A stretch of DNA of 64,000 nt. Origin: Trochalopteron elliotii (Eukaryota > Chordata > Aves > Passeriformes > Leiothrichidae). Location of the stretch: NCBI GenBank assembly GCA_024734555.1, contig JANPWX010000548.1:367842-431841 (forward strand). Reading direction: 5' to 3'. Positions 32,801 through 46,700 of this stretch are shown here, one piece after another. The translations under genes and the position numbers were made by a program. Each line of letters begins with the position of its first letter. Position 1 is the stretch's first letter. The notes beneath the pieces were generated by a model, which saw only the letters and a program-made list of their open reading frames with translations, did not search any database and was not told the origin of the DNA.

Positions 32801-35800
32801 CCAGCAATTTGAAGTTTGTACACATCCTGGCTGATCCCTTGCCCCCTGCCTGCAGTATCCCCATAATCTCGCACAGCAGACAGGCCATTGCGTATGATCA
32901 CTAATGCAGCAGGCACACAGAGATGTAGATTTGTATCAAAGCTGTGCTTTCAGAGCCCAGGAAAAAAAAGAAGCTGGCCCCAGGAAAAAAACAGATTGTA
33001 TTTTGCACGTGCTGCTTAAAATGACAGTTTTAGAAAACGTCTTTAGTAAGACAAAATCAGAAACACAGGTATCAATTTTATAAAGGCAGAATGGCCTAGA
33101 TCAATTAGAAATGTGTTTTTGTTGGACATGTAATAATACTTATTCTGATGTTTTTCCTCTCTTTTTGCAGACTGACGATCAAATATTGATTTGAAGAATT
33201 TATCATTATTTTTCTGAGTTTTTATGAGTTTAGTAACTCTCCCCTCTAGTTCCTGCTTCCAACACCAGGTCCATAACACAATTCCCTGTTTCCAAGGGTC
33301 TCCTCCACTATGATTACATCATCTTATGTAAAATGCAGATGTTTTCACCATGTTTTGCAGGTATTGCTAATCCAATGAGTCAGAAAATCCTCTAACAGTT
33401 TTTGCTCTGCCTTCCCTGAAAAATTGAATGGGAATTATACAGAATTTCAGCAATTGTCCCTACACTATACTCTAAAGCAGTTTCCATATCACATCCATAC
33501 GTGGGAATCTATATGGTGGTTACTTTCTTGTAGTCTTTTCTGAATGCATTGAGAAGAGTCTACTCTTCTTCCACTTATCTCATATAATCTGATGTATTAC
33601 TGGATGTTATTACCTTCGATACCATCATGCTCCTAACTCATATTATTTCTATTCTCCTGCATTTAATTAACTAGACATCATTCTTCCATATTTACCTACA
33701 TCTTAAAATTCTGCTTTGTCTTACATTTTCTCGCAATTCCTCTGGCTAACTTAGTCTTTTAATTACTATTTCTTCATAATAATAATGTTTCAGCTAAGCT
33801 TGAAGTAAATCTATGGCTTTGAAGAGCTCCACGTGCACAATTTGAATTAGGTTTCAGATCTGAACTTTACAGGTGAACTACACTGGGTTACTGAGTCCTG
33901 AAAATTTGCATCTGTGTTTCAATTTATAGTTCATCTTCATTTCTGAATAATGTATATATTAGTCAGTTACTGTTTCTTTACAGAATTATCTGGAACTGAA
34001 GCGAAGGAGGAGCTATTTGTTTGAAGCTGGATATAGATCTTGAAAATGTAAACCATGTACTGCATCCTAATCTTGTGCTACTAAGATTCTGCCATGTGGA
34101 ATAACATTGAATGTAATACAGAATACACTGGGTGGTTTTGGTAACACACATTTTGCAGAAAGTCCAGGAATTCTGACCTCAGGTGCCCAAATCTGTGTAT
34201 TTTTGACCACAAATGACCTGTATTCTTGGGCTTTTTGAACCTAATTTGAGCCTAACATGACAAGTACTTTACTTGAAAGGTGTTTTTTTCAGCCTGTAAC
34301 ACTCACTTTGCTTTTAGCTTTTGTCTAGATCTTCAATCCCTGCAAAAAATTGTTTTCACTCCTCAGTATTTTGATATAGGAAAGATCGAAAGGACAGAAG
34401 GAAAGTCTGCCATAAAAATCATTGCTTTTGCTTTTTGTAGCATCATATCTGTTTGTTTCCTCACATTGCTGCTAATGCTCACCACTAGACAGCCAGGGAG
34501 ATTTGTTCAAGTAAGCATGTAATCACATCCTCTAAGAAGTGGTGAACCAGATTACCACAAGGCGTGCAAATGTTTGACAGATTATTACTAGCTGTGTGCT
34601 TGCTCACAGGAGTCAGGCCAAGCTCTTCTCCTTCCCTGTGCTGAGTGCTTTAAATACTGGCTGAATTTGGGTCTGACTGCCCAGGCTCCCCACAATGGCA
34701 GTGCAGTGATATGTGGTGGCCTCTCCACCTGAATTCAAACATCGAATGCCCTGAGTGTTTGCCTTGAATGGCAGCAGCTGGGATTTTGTTGTGTGTTCAT
34801 CCTTCTATCCTTCAGGGTGTCATTGTCAAAGCAGAGCATACTTTTCAACCTCAAACAGTGTGAGTCTTGTGGATAAAAAAAATCAAGCAGCGAGATATGT
34901 GAAATTCTCATTGAATTAATGGGCTCCTTTGATTTTTTTGCCCAAGAGAATACAAAAATCAAAAAAAATTTAAGCCAAAAAAATCTGGCGTCTCCTGGGT
35001 AAAATGTGAGAGTTGAGAAGTATGACATAAGCATTAGTAGCCTTTGTGCCTCTTGATAGCTCTGCTGAATCTCCCAAGACTCTAAAAGTTGATTTGTCAG
35101 CTTAACATTAGCTTCAGCCTTAGCTGCAGCAGTGGCTGTTGTTTCACCTTTATCAGCAGAAATGGTACAGCTACTGGAGGGACTGATGTGGTAAATCTTT
35201 TTGTGACACCATTTTGTTTTTGCCACTATCTCTAATTGGTTTGCTCGTGCACTCTGCATCCCTAGCTAGATAGGCTGAAAGCTTCATCACACTTTAATTA
35301 GAAAAGAGCTATTTTAAAGTTACAGAGTTGACTAATTTTATTCATCATGTCTCTAAGGGTCACGTTTTCAAACTGGACCACTAAAAATGCCATTGGTGAT
35401 ATTTTGCAGAGGCTGAATCCACAATACTGCATTATAAACATCATAATTTGACACATTCACAAAAATTAATGTAGGTCTGCAGCTACAAGCAAAACATAGT
35501 GGCTTTTGTGTATAAAAAATTAACTGGCAGCTTCCATCTATTTGACCAAGTCTAGATGCCCAATACTGAATGGTTGGATATAAAGTCACTTTGGCATGAC
35601 TCCCTCTTTCTTCTTTTTTCTCCTATTTCCTAGTCACATTAACCAAAATTAATATATTGGTTTGCAAAATAAGGCAGATAAACATACTAGGAGTACATGT
35701 GGCCTCATGGGGATCCAGAGGATTTCTAGGACAGCCTTAAAATGGCTGATGGAAAGTTCAAAGCTGATGGCACTGAACTTTCTGAATATCCACCTCCTCA

Positions 35801-38800
35801 TCTCTGAGCCAGGGTGTGGGGGGGAGAGAGAGACAAAAATCAGGGCCATCACCTGAGGTGAACCACACACTCTGTGCAGGAAAATCTTGCAATGTCCTGC
35901 AGTGGCTTGTGGCACTACACAGCAGTCACTGCAATTCCTCACCTGCAAATCCCTCCCTGGCTTCATTGTAGTCAGAAACATTTCTTACTACAGCAGAATC
36001 CAGCTGTTCATTGTTCTGAAGATATTATACCTTCAGACAGTCTCCAGGACAGCCTTTATGTGAGAAGGGATTTGCAGTTTGCTCAAGCATATTGGGATTT
36101 TTATTGTTCTGGGTCCTGATGTTGGGGACTCTGATGCAGCCTGTTCCTTCCATGTCCAGCTTATTTTTTTCTGAAAAAAAAATTCTCTTCAGGCCAGCTA
36201 AATTTTTTGAAAATTTTTTAATGGAAATGAAATTAATTTCTGTTATACAATCTAGTACCATTGTAGTTCAGGAGGGATCTCTGGCTTGATATTCCAGATA
36301 GGTGGTAGGTCACAAACAGCCACATCACAAACAAAAAGTGCACCTTGCTTATGCAGATACGCTGAATATTTTCTTCCCAGTGCATTTTTCTTTTAGCAGG
36401 TACTATAATAAAGCCAAACTGGACAGCCTATAATCCAGTTTAGAAAATAAAACCAGTCAGCCCAGGGCTGGTATAAGGTGATGGTAGTAGGAAGCCACTG
36501 CTGTTTCCATGCTGGAAACAGTGAGAGTTCTGTGATCTACCTGCAACAAGAGCAGGCAGCTCTTTATTAGTCCTTTTGTGTTTGTGTAGAACTGCTACAT
36601 TAAATTGCCCTTTGATTTCTAAAGCCTTCAATTTGTTTGTTACTCTGGCACAAAGAAATTTCTTAAGCAACAGTTAACATAATCTCTTTTCCTTATTATG
36701 GTTTTAGATGTTATCTCAGTGTCTTTCTTCATGTACAACGATAGAGAGAGTGGAGCAAGAAATCTATCCTCACTTGATAATCATCAGAGAGGGATTCACC
36801 TTGATTAAATGCAGTTCAGTTATGCTACATCATATTTCCCATCTCTCACTGTAAGGCTTTGTGTTAACAGAAAATGGGGCTTCATGATGTATTCAAGCAA
36901 TTTGGATGGCACTCACTGCTTTTTGTTTCTTTGTTTGTTTTGTTGTTGTGAGGGTGTGTCTGCTTTTTCTCTAAAACCCCTAATTTCTGCCTGTATTTTT
37001 TTCCTCCATTATTTCCCTGTCCCTAATTTTCCCAAATATGAGGCTCAGGAGAAAGTATTTTGCAAAGTACAGCTGAAGGTGCATTTTTGCTGTCTCCTGT
37101 TATGCTAAAATATTTGTTATATGCATAGAAAAAGATCCATAGTAAGGCAGAGTTTTGGTACACTTGGCACTCTGCATTTCCAACAGTGACTCTGATGGTA
37201 GGTGCTGAAATACTTCCTGAAACACTGAAATTTTGTGACAAAATTACATCTTTTAATCTCATTTCAAATGTGTAATGCAGGTGGATATGTGCTGTTGCAT
37301 CTAGTTTCCTTTCTTTCATACTGTTCTATTTATTTGTGGCAGGTAGCAAAATGCAAATTGGATGGTCATTGCAGGGTTGTTGGGAGCACTGCCATGCTTG
37401 ACATGGTTTTGCACCTTCTTGCCATCCAGCCACCTGCAAACCAATTTGATTTCTGGATCTCAGTTTGTGTGTGGGTGGGTGGAGGAACTGCCTGAAAACA
37501 GAAATATCTACTATGTTTAAGTTTGGATGTGTCTTCGTTCATTGTATCACACTGATTTTTCAGTTTAATATAAATAATATAATATAAATAATCTAAAAAT
37601 ATTAAAATGTTTCAGTTTAGTTTGTCACACCAAACAGATGTTCTCTATGGTGTAGTTTGAACTGTTTTTCTTCACGATACACTGCAGTGACTCGTGGGAA
37701 GTCTAATTCAGATGTTTTCAATTAATCAGTTTCAGTTTCACTTTAAAACAAAAGCAAACCCCAAACCTCCTCCCATTATTTCAAAGGGAGTTCCTGCCTG
37801 GCAGATATAGTCAGATTTTACAAGAAGATCATAATGTTTTGATTCTTATGACAAAAGCATAATTTTTGCTGGAAACAGCATTTTGTAAAAAATTCTCACC
37901 CAGCTGTAGTGAGATGCTTTCATGATTACAGCCTTGCAGAGAGAATGAAACATGAATGGCAGTTGTTTATCCTAGAATCTTTTCCAGTGTCCCCTACATC
38001 TATATCCTGCTGTGTGTTTAGGTTCTCATTTTCTTCTAAGTTTAGGGTTCTTCTTTGTGTCCTTGTTCTCTCAGGAAGTTTTATGCAATGAGAAGGTTGG
38101 GCTGCCAGGAAAGTCAGACTGGAGAGTACTAATATGTCATGCAGACAGCTCCATTAATAAGCATGTGGTTATTTCATATCTATATCCATTCATATTTCAT
38201 AGAGGTGAGGAAAATGCTTCTGTTTGGGACCAGTTTGGAAGAGGCAAATGAGTCCGTGACAGGACACCTCTGTCTGCCAAAAAGCCAGCTGTAATGAAGG
38301 CTTGGATGATGCTCAAAGGAAAATCAAAACCAAAACAGGATTATACAGAACTTCCCAGCCTCTGAAATGGGTTTGATCTATACATCACACAATTCAGGTT
38401 TCTCTGTTTTTTCTGTGAAGATCTCTATGTGACAACTTCCTCAGTGATTCTGGAACCTAAGTAGTGTTGGGCCATGGCAATGTAGGACTTAAAACTCAAT
38501 TATTTGGAAAAAAAAATCTGAATTGATCAATGAACAGAAACCCTTAGATGAACCTCTTATTTATTCTGTGTACATAGGACTTTTCTTTCACTCACTGAGA
38601 TCTACTTATAGCAGGTAATTACAATGTCTTTAAAGGGTTAGAAGAAATCTGTGTTCAGTTTGCTGGGGTGGAGGTCTGACTAGGTTGACTTGAAGCTCAC
38701 ATTGTTTACATTTCTGTGGACAGTAAAGACAGATTACAAATTAGCTTACTTTATTTTGCCAGCCTCTTAGAACCAAGGTATTGATGTAGAGGAACAGTCA

Positions 38801-40359
38801 CCCAAATTTGCATTTATGGCTAATGACAAAGTGTATCTTTCAGTAATCAGTCCTGTGCATTTTGTGTTGGATGTCTTGGATTCTACCTCCAGCATGTTCC
38901 AATGTCCTCAAAATAAATGTCAGAGTAATCAAAGGTTGTAAAGCAGTTTAGAAACCTAAACATCCCATAAAATCTAGGCCTTGGAGTCTTAGATGAGAGT
39001 GCTCCATAAATGTAGCTGCCAAATATTAATCTAAGAGTAAAGTAAAGTTTGCATTCTGAGATGCGTGTACTTCCAGGAATTAGTGTCACCACAGCCACTA
39101 CAGCAACAGCACCTGGCCTGGGGCTGCTGTCTGCTCCCATTTCCAGCACAGCAATGGTTCAGGGCTCCAAAACTTCCATCAGCTGAGCCATCCCAGGTGT
39201 ATGGCAACACACAGGCCACTGCTGAGGTGCTCTCCTCAAGGCACATTTACAAGTTTCCAATATTACTGACAGAAGAATAAAAATTAATTTTGAATATTTT
39301 ATTATGGTTTGTGGTTTTTTTGGTCATGTACACTTGGTACAATATTAAACCTGCATGTGTATGTGTGTATATGTGTATGCATCCATCCATAGATGCATAT
39401 TTATCTTGTATTAAATACCCAAGACGTGCCTGACATGGAAATTGGGGCAATGTGTATTAAACAAACACTGAAATTTCTGAAGATTAAATTGAATAGATTA
39501 TAACAAAAGTCTTTGAAAAATAGCAATGTCCCCATCTTGCATTTCTTTCGTACCCCTTTGCTGTCCTGAGTTGTAGAGTGGGATTTGAAGCCTCCACCCT
39601 TGTATTTCTAAACAATATTTTCTGTTTTCCCTTTCAACTCCAGTCTTCCTTACACACCCTGCAGAAACAGTATATATGAAACAAATTAAGAATGGGGAGA
39701 AAAAGGATATCTTAAAAAAAAATTCTTGCTGATGAAATTCAGTCTTTTGTATCAGAGTCAGACCAAGAGCCTTTTGAATATCAACAACACGTCTTGAACT
39801 GGTTCTGATTTCCACTGAAATTATCTGTGGATCTAGAATTAATCTGAATTCACTTTGACTGAATCTGGCCAGGTGTTGTTGCTGTGGTTTCCTGTATTGG
39901 AACAGTCCCTCCTTGCTCTCCTCCCTGCCATGCAGGGCAGCACCTTCTATTCTGATGGCAGCGACACGATCAGAAAGCAATCCATACTGTGGGTGACATG
40001 TGAAACACAGCTCTACACAATGTATTTGGATAGCCATTGATTCCTGAGGTTTGGAGATAATTCTTCACTAAAATTCAGTAAATGGAAAAAAAAATTTCTT
40101 CTTACATGTGGCAGAAAAAAAAAAAGACAAGTATTTTTTAGCAGGAAAAGAATTTTTGTTAGGATCTGATTTTTGTATTTTGTAAATACAACTGCATCTG
40201 CTTAAGAAAGAAATATTAGCAATTTTTATCCATAATCAAAATGCTAAAAAAATATTTTTTCTCATCCTGTCTTTTAGCTTTCTTTGAAGTCACAATATTA
40301 AACCTCCTTAAAAATATTTATGTGTATTTAGTTAACAAAAGCTCCTGTAAGTTGAATCC
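32801..40359. other. Intergenic DNA, no gene supported
   Basis: A long AT-rich stretch. The two longest open frames, 34735-35259 and 39498-40037 on the minus strand, have no recognisable domain, signal or neighbour. Simple sequence includes an AT-rich tract at 37566-37605 and a TG/TA-rich tract at 39350-39385. No repeat family is recognised with confidence. Confidence 0.55.
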
Positions 40360-40730
40360 ATGCTGGCAAAAGGTTCAGGTAAGCTCTCTATATAAGCTTA
40401 CAGACAATTGTGTAAATCTTCAGCCATTAAAGAGAAAGGAGAAAAAAGCCATCCTCATTACACTGCTGTCATTTACTCTTCATCTCCTGTCCTCTTTAGC
40501 AGCATTAAGATGGGATGTAAATTTGCCAGTTAATGCTGTTAGAAAATGGATGGTTCAAGAAGGGCAGGAATTAGAGATCAGTATTAGGTGCAGATAAGCT
40601 CCTTTTCCTCCGCAGTGGCGGCTGTTTAACATTCATGGGAAAATCATCATCAAACAGCGTTATCACAGCTCTGTTGATGGCTGAGGAACTTCATCACTAT
40701 GATAATTTTTTTTTTTTTTTTATAGCTGTG
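40360..40730. promoter_or_regulatory. Candidate conserved noncoding element
   Basis: Unique-looking sequence with a CCGCAGTGGCGGC core at 40611-40623, followed by an AT-rich motif-dense stretch and a poly-T tract at about 40707-40722. It is embedded in an otherwise decayed region. No coding frame is supported. Confidence 0.35.
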
Positions 40731-43700
40731 AGCCAAAAAGCTCCCTTTTATTTCTGCTGTCTATAACTGCGATAGAAGCTTGTTTGTATGGGTAGGGTAT
40801 TGCAAACTCTTAGCTCTCCAGCCAGGTTTGATTTCTTTCCACCATCGCTCTCCCACTCAACCCCTTGTGTATGTTGCACTAAAGAGTAATGCTGATTTAA
40901 AAAAAAAAAAAAAAATGCTCAAACAATCCTTCACAGAATAACTGATGTTTTTACGATCAGTAATTCAAAGTTCGACAAGTGATGCCATTCTGTAATGAAA
41001 CTGTCATCCATTTTGTGGTGAGTTCAGGGTAGGGACCACAAAGCAAACATCCAGGGATGAAGTGGATATCTGATGCGATGTGAACTTGACCACGAGGTGC
41101 ATCAAGGATCACAACATGGTTAAGAGCTACTTTGTTTTGCTTTTTTCATCATCAGATGAAAAGGTTCATACCCTGTTACATCTTTTTATCCCCTCCAACC
41201 TGAGAAAGGGACTGTACTTATCTGGATTTTCTTGAATTTCTTTTAACTTAAAGTTATGAGAGTTCATCTGTAGGTATTTTGTCACAACATGCAATGTCCA
41301 GTTTTGAAGTCTTCGAATTTGTGTAGACTCACCTCTAAATGGTATTTCGACCCCATGCTCAGCCATCTTTGAAGGTATCTGAGATGTAGATTGTGGTTCT
41401 TTGCCTCACACTCGTGAGGAGGGAAGATACAGAGTTCCAGACTGTATGCATTCTCCCGGGGAGATAAGGTGCTATTCAAGGAATTTTTTTAATTTGTTAA
41501 GGTTCTCAGCTAATGCTTCTTTGCAGCTTTGACCTCATTTTTTGTAGTTTATCTGCTCTAAATGACATTTCTCATTTTGAATATAGCTGGAAAACATTGT
41601 GCTAAACAGCAATTTTGTAGCCTCCACAGCACCACCTGATAATTTTGAGATTTCCACTTTGAATTCAGTATTGATTTGATTACTTAGGTAATTTACTTTT
41701 GACACAAGCTCGTTCCTTGTCTTTTCCTGAGCAGGGAGTTCCAATCATGACATATTGTGCTGAATTATGTTTGGAGTTTAGAGATAAGGACTTTTGTCTA
41801 CTTGAGACTCTGCTTAGGCCACCAAACTCATTTCCCATAGGAAGAGGGTTTGAATCCAGTCAGGAACCTAAAGGTGAAAGGCCAATGCTTTATAATTTAA
41901 ATATTACCACATAAACATAAGTTTAAAGTAGATATTGTGTGGTTGAGGGAATAGCTGAGTTATTTTGAGTGAAATTTGAAGGAACTGTTGCCTAAAGAAA
42001 AAGCCCAAGAGACTCCCAAGGCTGATGACTTCCAAAGGTCCCAGCTGCTTCCAGGGTGACTCCTTGCCTCTGGAAAAGGCTGCCAGGCTCCTCCTCAGCT
42101 GACTGGCATCACTGGGAATGGTGATAGGAGACCCTTCCTGGGATGCTGCCCTGCTCTCCCCAGTGTTGTCACCAAGCTGCTGCCAGAGACCAAGGAGACC
42201 AAAGTGAACCTTCCTTTGCTGAGTTTCATGTCAAGGGAGATCTCACCCATGGCCAGAATGGGGTGGTGCTCCCAACTATTATTATGTTCTTACATGAAAT
42301 CATTGTCATCAGTGGTTCAATCATTCTTCATGGCAAAGCAAGGGTGTACTCAAATAAAAAGGCATTCCAGTCCAGATTGCTGCTGGGTGAGGAGCTGCCA
42401 GCTCCTGTGGGAATGCAGCTAAGGCAGCTGTACTCTTGCTGTGTAACAGCCTCAAAGACTGAAGATGGGTTAATTTTTCTTCAGACAGAAAGTTTGTTTC
42501 TTCTTCTGAATTTCTGCAAGAAATAGTCACAGTATAACCACGATGTTTTTCAGGAACCATCAAAGGCTTTTGAAAAAGTGGAGTACTTTTGATGTTTGGA
42601 TTTGAGGTGGTTGGTTTGTTTCAGCTGGGTATTAATAATTATTATGGAAAAATTGTAAGTACCAAGTAGGGTCTGTTTCTGAGCTGTTCTGCCATCATCA
42701 CATGCTTCTCCTCCTTAGTTCTTGCTCTTCTAAGCAGGTAAGCCCATCTAGTTTCATCAGCAAGTACTATAGAAGAAATTATTTTTTAAATTTTTTTTCT
42801 ACTGAACTAGATGAGATTTTGTATTGCAGTAGCTGTACAATTTCCTCTCTGCGTTCAAATGGAGGGAACTTGTGTTCCCATAATATTGACCTTAAGGTAC
42901 TGTAGGACTGTTACAAAGACATTTGAGTGTTTTCTTGCCTTTTCCAAACTGCATGAGGCCTCTGAAACGTGCAAACATATTGGACTGTTTCAGTGTTGGT
43001 CCAGGTTGGCTTCATGACCCATTTAAATATCCTGGGCTATATTCACTTTTTTCCTACGACATCATAGTTTTTTGTATGGTTCATTTTAAAATAACTCAAA
43101 AAAAAAAAAAAAAAGGAATGCCTTGGGTTCACAAGAACAAAAGACAATGATTGTAATTTGCCTCTGCCCTTTAGCAAAGCAATCAGCAATTTTCTAGTAT
43201 TTTACAGTCATCCATCTAGCTATCTGTTCATCTTGTAATACCCTTACTTTTTCTTGGAAATATTCAAATTTATTAACCTTTTAGTAACTGGCAGCCGCTA
43301 AAATGCTGTATTGTATTAACGAAGAGGAAACTCATCTGTGCAAACCTTTTTGTGCTAATTTATTGGTTTACTCCCCTTTTTTTATAGGCAAAAGTTGTCC
43401 AGATATTGCCATTGGCAGCTGCTACCTGTACTGCCTTGACTTCCACCTGGGCAGGGTGGCAGGAAAGCACATTATTCTCATTAAGAAGGATATTTCACAG
43501 CAGTTGGTGTTGGCTCACTGGAGCCCACTGGAATGTGGAAAAAATGGAGGATCTTTGGTTGAGGCAAAGGCTGAGTGCTACTCATGTACAGGTTTTGTCT
43601 TGATTATTTAAGGATTCTTTCTCAGGCAATAATAGAGAGCATATTTATCTGTATTCATATAAATGGACTCTGTATTGTTGGTAAGAAAGGCATTTTTTAA

Positions 43701-46700
43701 AAATTACAATTCATCATTCAATGTTTTCTGAAGCATCACGCAAAGATATCTGATCAGGCTCTGCATGACCTAACTCAGATCCTGACACCAAAGCACCTAC
43801 ATCAACACAGTGCTCAGGATTGCAAAGTTGTGCAGAGATTACCAACAGTCCCAGACTTGATGGCTGGGGAAATCTGGCACTTCTGATGGGAAAAGGAAGG
43901 TGCTTTGAGCCTCAGCTGTTTGTTCCCACATACTGCAAACCCACAGACTGTTCTTGGCCGAGTCCTGAAAATTTGCAGAGTAGATTCAAAAGTGGGCCAG
44001 ACTGCATCAGAAAGATTGATTTGAATAAGGCTGAGCTTCTAGCTATAGAAATTATAAAACTAGGCACAGATCAGATGGTTGTAGGAGACAGAACCATAAG
44101 AACTTGGGGTTTGATGGTTATTGAAAATATGAACCACTCTTGGATGGAAACTGTAGGACTGTTCTGAGTAAGAACATTCTGAGTACTGACCACAAATGGC
44201 AGTGGCAAACTCATTTGCATTCAAGGAAGGTGAACCTAGTCAAATTATGTTCAATTTTGATCTCAAATCTTCCATTGATATTTTTGTTATTCTCTGCCCA
44301 GGGAATCTGCTCAGAGCCTTTTCTGGGCAGCAATTTCCAGGGGTTCAGCTCACCTGAGCTGACATTGCCCAATGCTGATATTTGGGGACTCTGCAGTGTC
44401 CAGAACTGTGAGTCTCTTCTTGCCCCAGTCCTTTTCCAGGCATAGACTCACCTTCTTCCAGGCATGATTCTTTACCAGGGGAGTTGACATTTACTAATCT
44501 CTGTGGCTAGAATTCGTGCTGCACACCTGTGGACTTGTGTGTGTTTGTTCATGCCTCACTTATGCACTAGAGCTGGAAAGATGCAAACAAGTAATTGCAC
44601 AGCACTGCTGAGCTGTGTGCTCTGATACCTCTGGCTACCTCAGACACTGTATTCTGCAGGGGCAGGGACCACGTGTCATCTCCTTTCAGTGACTTCTGGA
44701 TATACCAGGACAACCAGAAACTAAGCAAGTTTTGGACATTTATCTGTAACCTTTAATAATTTGCTATGCATATCCACGCATTCCTTTGTTATATTATCAA
44801 TATTCTGCAGTGCCACTGGTTTTAATAAGAAGCCTTTTCACTGGTTTTCTTTGTTCTAGTCATCTAATCTCCTAATGGAAGTTTCTAATTAAATTCCTAC
44901 AGCCATTTTCAAACTGTGTTTTGAATAACAAAGTCTTGCAAAGTGTATCTCTTCCTCTGGCTTGGATGGTCTACCTTCCAAATAGCTGTGGAGAAGTGAT
45001 GCAGATCACTGTGGAGAAATGTTGTTGAGAACCTCTCTCAGCTGAATGAGAGGGATGTTAATTATACTTTTCCTACACAGGAAATAATGCAGAAGGTCTA
45101 AGAAAAGTCTTCCAGAGTCCCACTCACAGTTTTAATGGATTTTGAACTGATGAGGAGGAAAACACTAAGTATTCATGAAGCAACTAGCCCTGGTGGACCT
45201 GGTGCTCCACAGAAGCTGAGAAACCAGGATCACCAGTGAAATTTATTATTTCTCTATCCAAAACCCTCTCATTTGGGTTTGAACTTTATGCACTGGGTGC
45301 AGCCAAGGGTTGAATTACTGTCATTCATATCTCATCAGCATTCTTCAGCTACTTCTGCAGCAGGAAGGAGAAAAGTGGAAAAAAAAAAGAAATGTCAGAA
45401 TCAGCTCATAAATATGGTGATTATGATAAATATGAAAGACTGTGTTTGTCTAATTGATCCTTCTTTTATTAATCCCAGGAAATATTGCTACTGGCATGTG
45501 CTGCCATTTCCAGCTGGGTCAGCAGAAGTACTCAGATAAATGTTTCTGGCAAAAGGTATTTCTTGGTGCCCTTTCTGCACGTGGTTCAGCACACAGAAAT
45601 TTCTGCATACAGACCTGCTCATCCTCTGCTGTGCAGCTCAAAGTTCCTTGACTGTACACTTGATGTGAAAGCCACAGCCAAAGCTGCCACTTTCTCCCCT
45701 TTCTCTAGAGCACTGTTGCATTCCTGCTTCTCCTGCACACCTGCAGAGGATATTGTTTTGGCCAGAATAAGATGAGCCCAGGTGGTAACATAATGCACAT
45801 TGCATCTAGGTTTAACAGCTGTTGCACAAAGGACATATGAGTTTTTAATCAGTTTTATACAAGTTTTTATGCACTCTGGTTTTCTACTTTTTTATTTTAA
45901 TCCTGTTTAATATGTGAACAAAGAGCAGCAATAGATTTCTTTAGAGGTGGTTCAGATTTGTTATCAGGGGGCTGCTCACAGAGGGTCTGTGTTTCAGGAG
46001 TGTTTATTTCCTTTTGCAAAAGCATAGATGCATAAATAAAAAGGTCTGTGCATTTTACAGATGTATAAATTCGGCTTTTCTATAATAATAATAGAAAATA
46101 ATAATACCCAAGTTGTATTATATGGTTATAATAATACCCAAGTTGTCTGTGATCAGTCTTACCTGACAGTCACAAAGCATGGATTCCATGTACAGTTGAC
46201 TTTAGAGACTGGATAGGTTTGATTCAAAGCATTTCTGCCTTTCCCCCGTCTATGGGATATCTCATTTACAGACTGGTTTCAGATTTGCTACTCCTGGTGC
46301 TTTATTGCAAGCATAGAGCAATTTTTAGGTTGAAATTAGATCTCACATAAAATGAGGAAAGGGCTTTGAAATTCCCTATATGAACAGTGCTCAGTACTCA
46401 GAAATGTCCACATTTCTGCTTCCTCAACCTTCACCACAGACTTCTGTCCAGCATGGCACCCTAGCACCTGTGCTTTTAATTTCTTTGTTTAATAATGTTT
46501 TTAAATGTTTACCAGAGTGTTTTGTGATCTACTAGAAACATAACTTGTAGGAAAACTATTCAGAAAACTTTATTAATCTGATGGTCTTTTTAATTCTATT
46601 TAGTTCCATTGACAGTACTCTTTACCATCACCTGAAAAAACTCTGTTTATTCTAAACATTTTTTCTGAGCTTGGAAATTTTATTCCCATTCTAGGACAAA

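Noticed and set aside
34735..35259. Minus-strand open frame of 174 codons with an Ala/Glu/Thr-rich patch
   Set aside because: No family resemblance. The Ala-rich patch comes from a short GCAGCAGTGG-type stretch, and the rest looks random.
39498..40037. Minus-strand open frame of 179 codons, the longest in the window
   Set aside because: No recognisable domain, no splice or promoter context, and a composition like translated noncoding DNA. Frames of this length occur by chance in 64 kb read in six frames.
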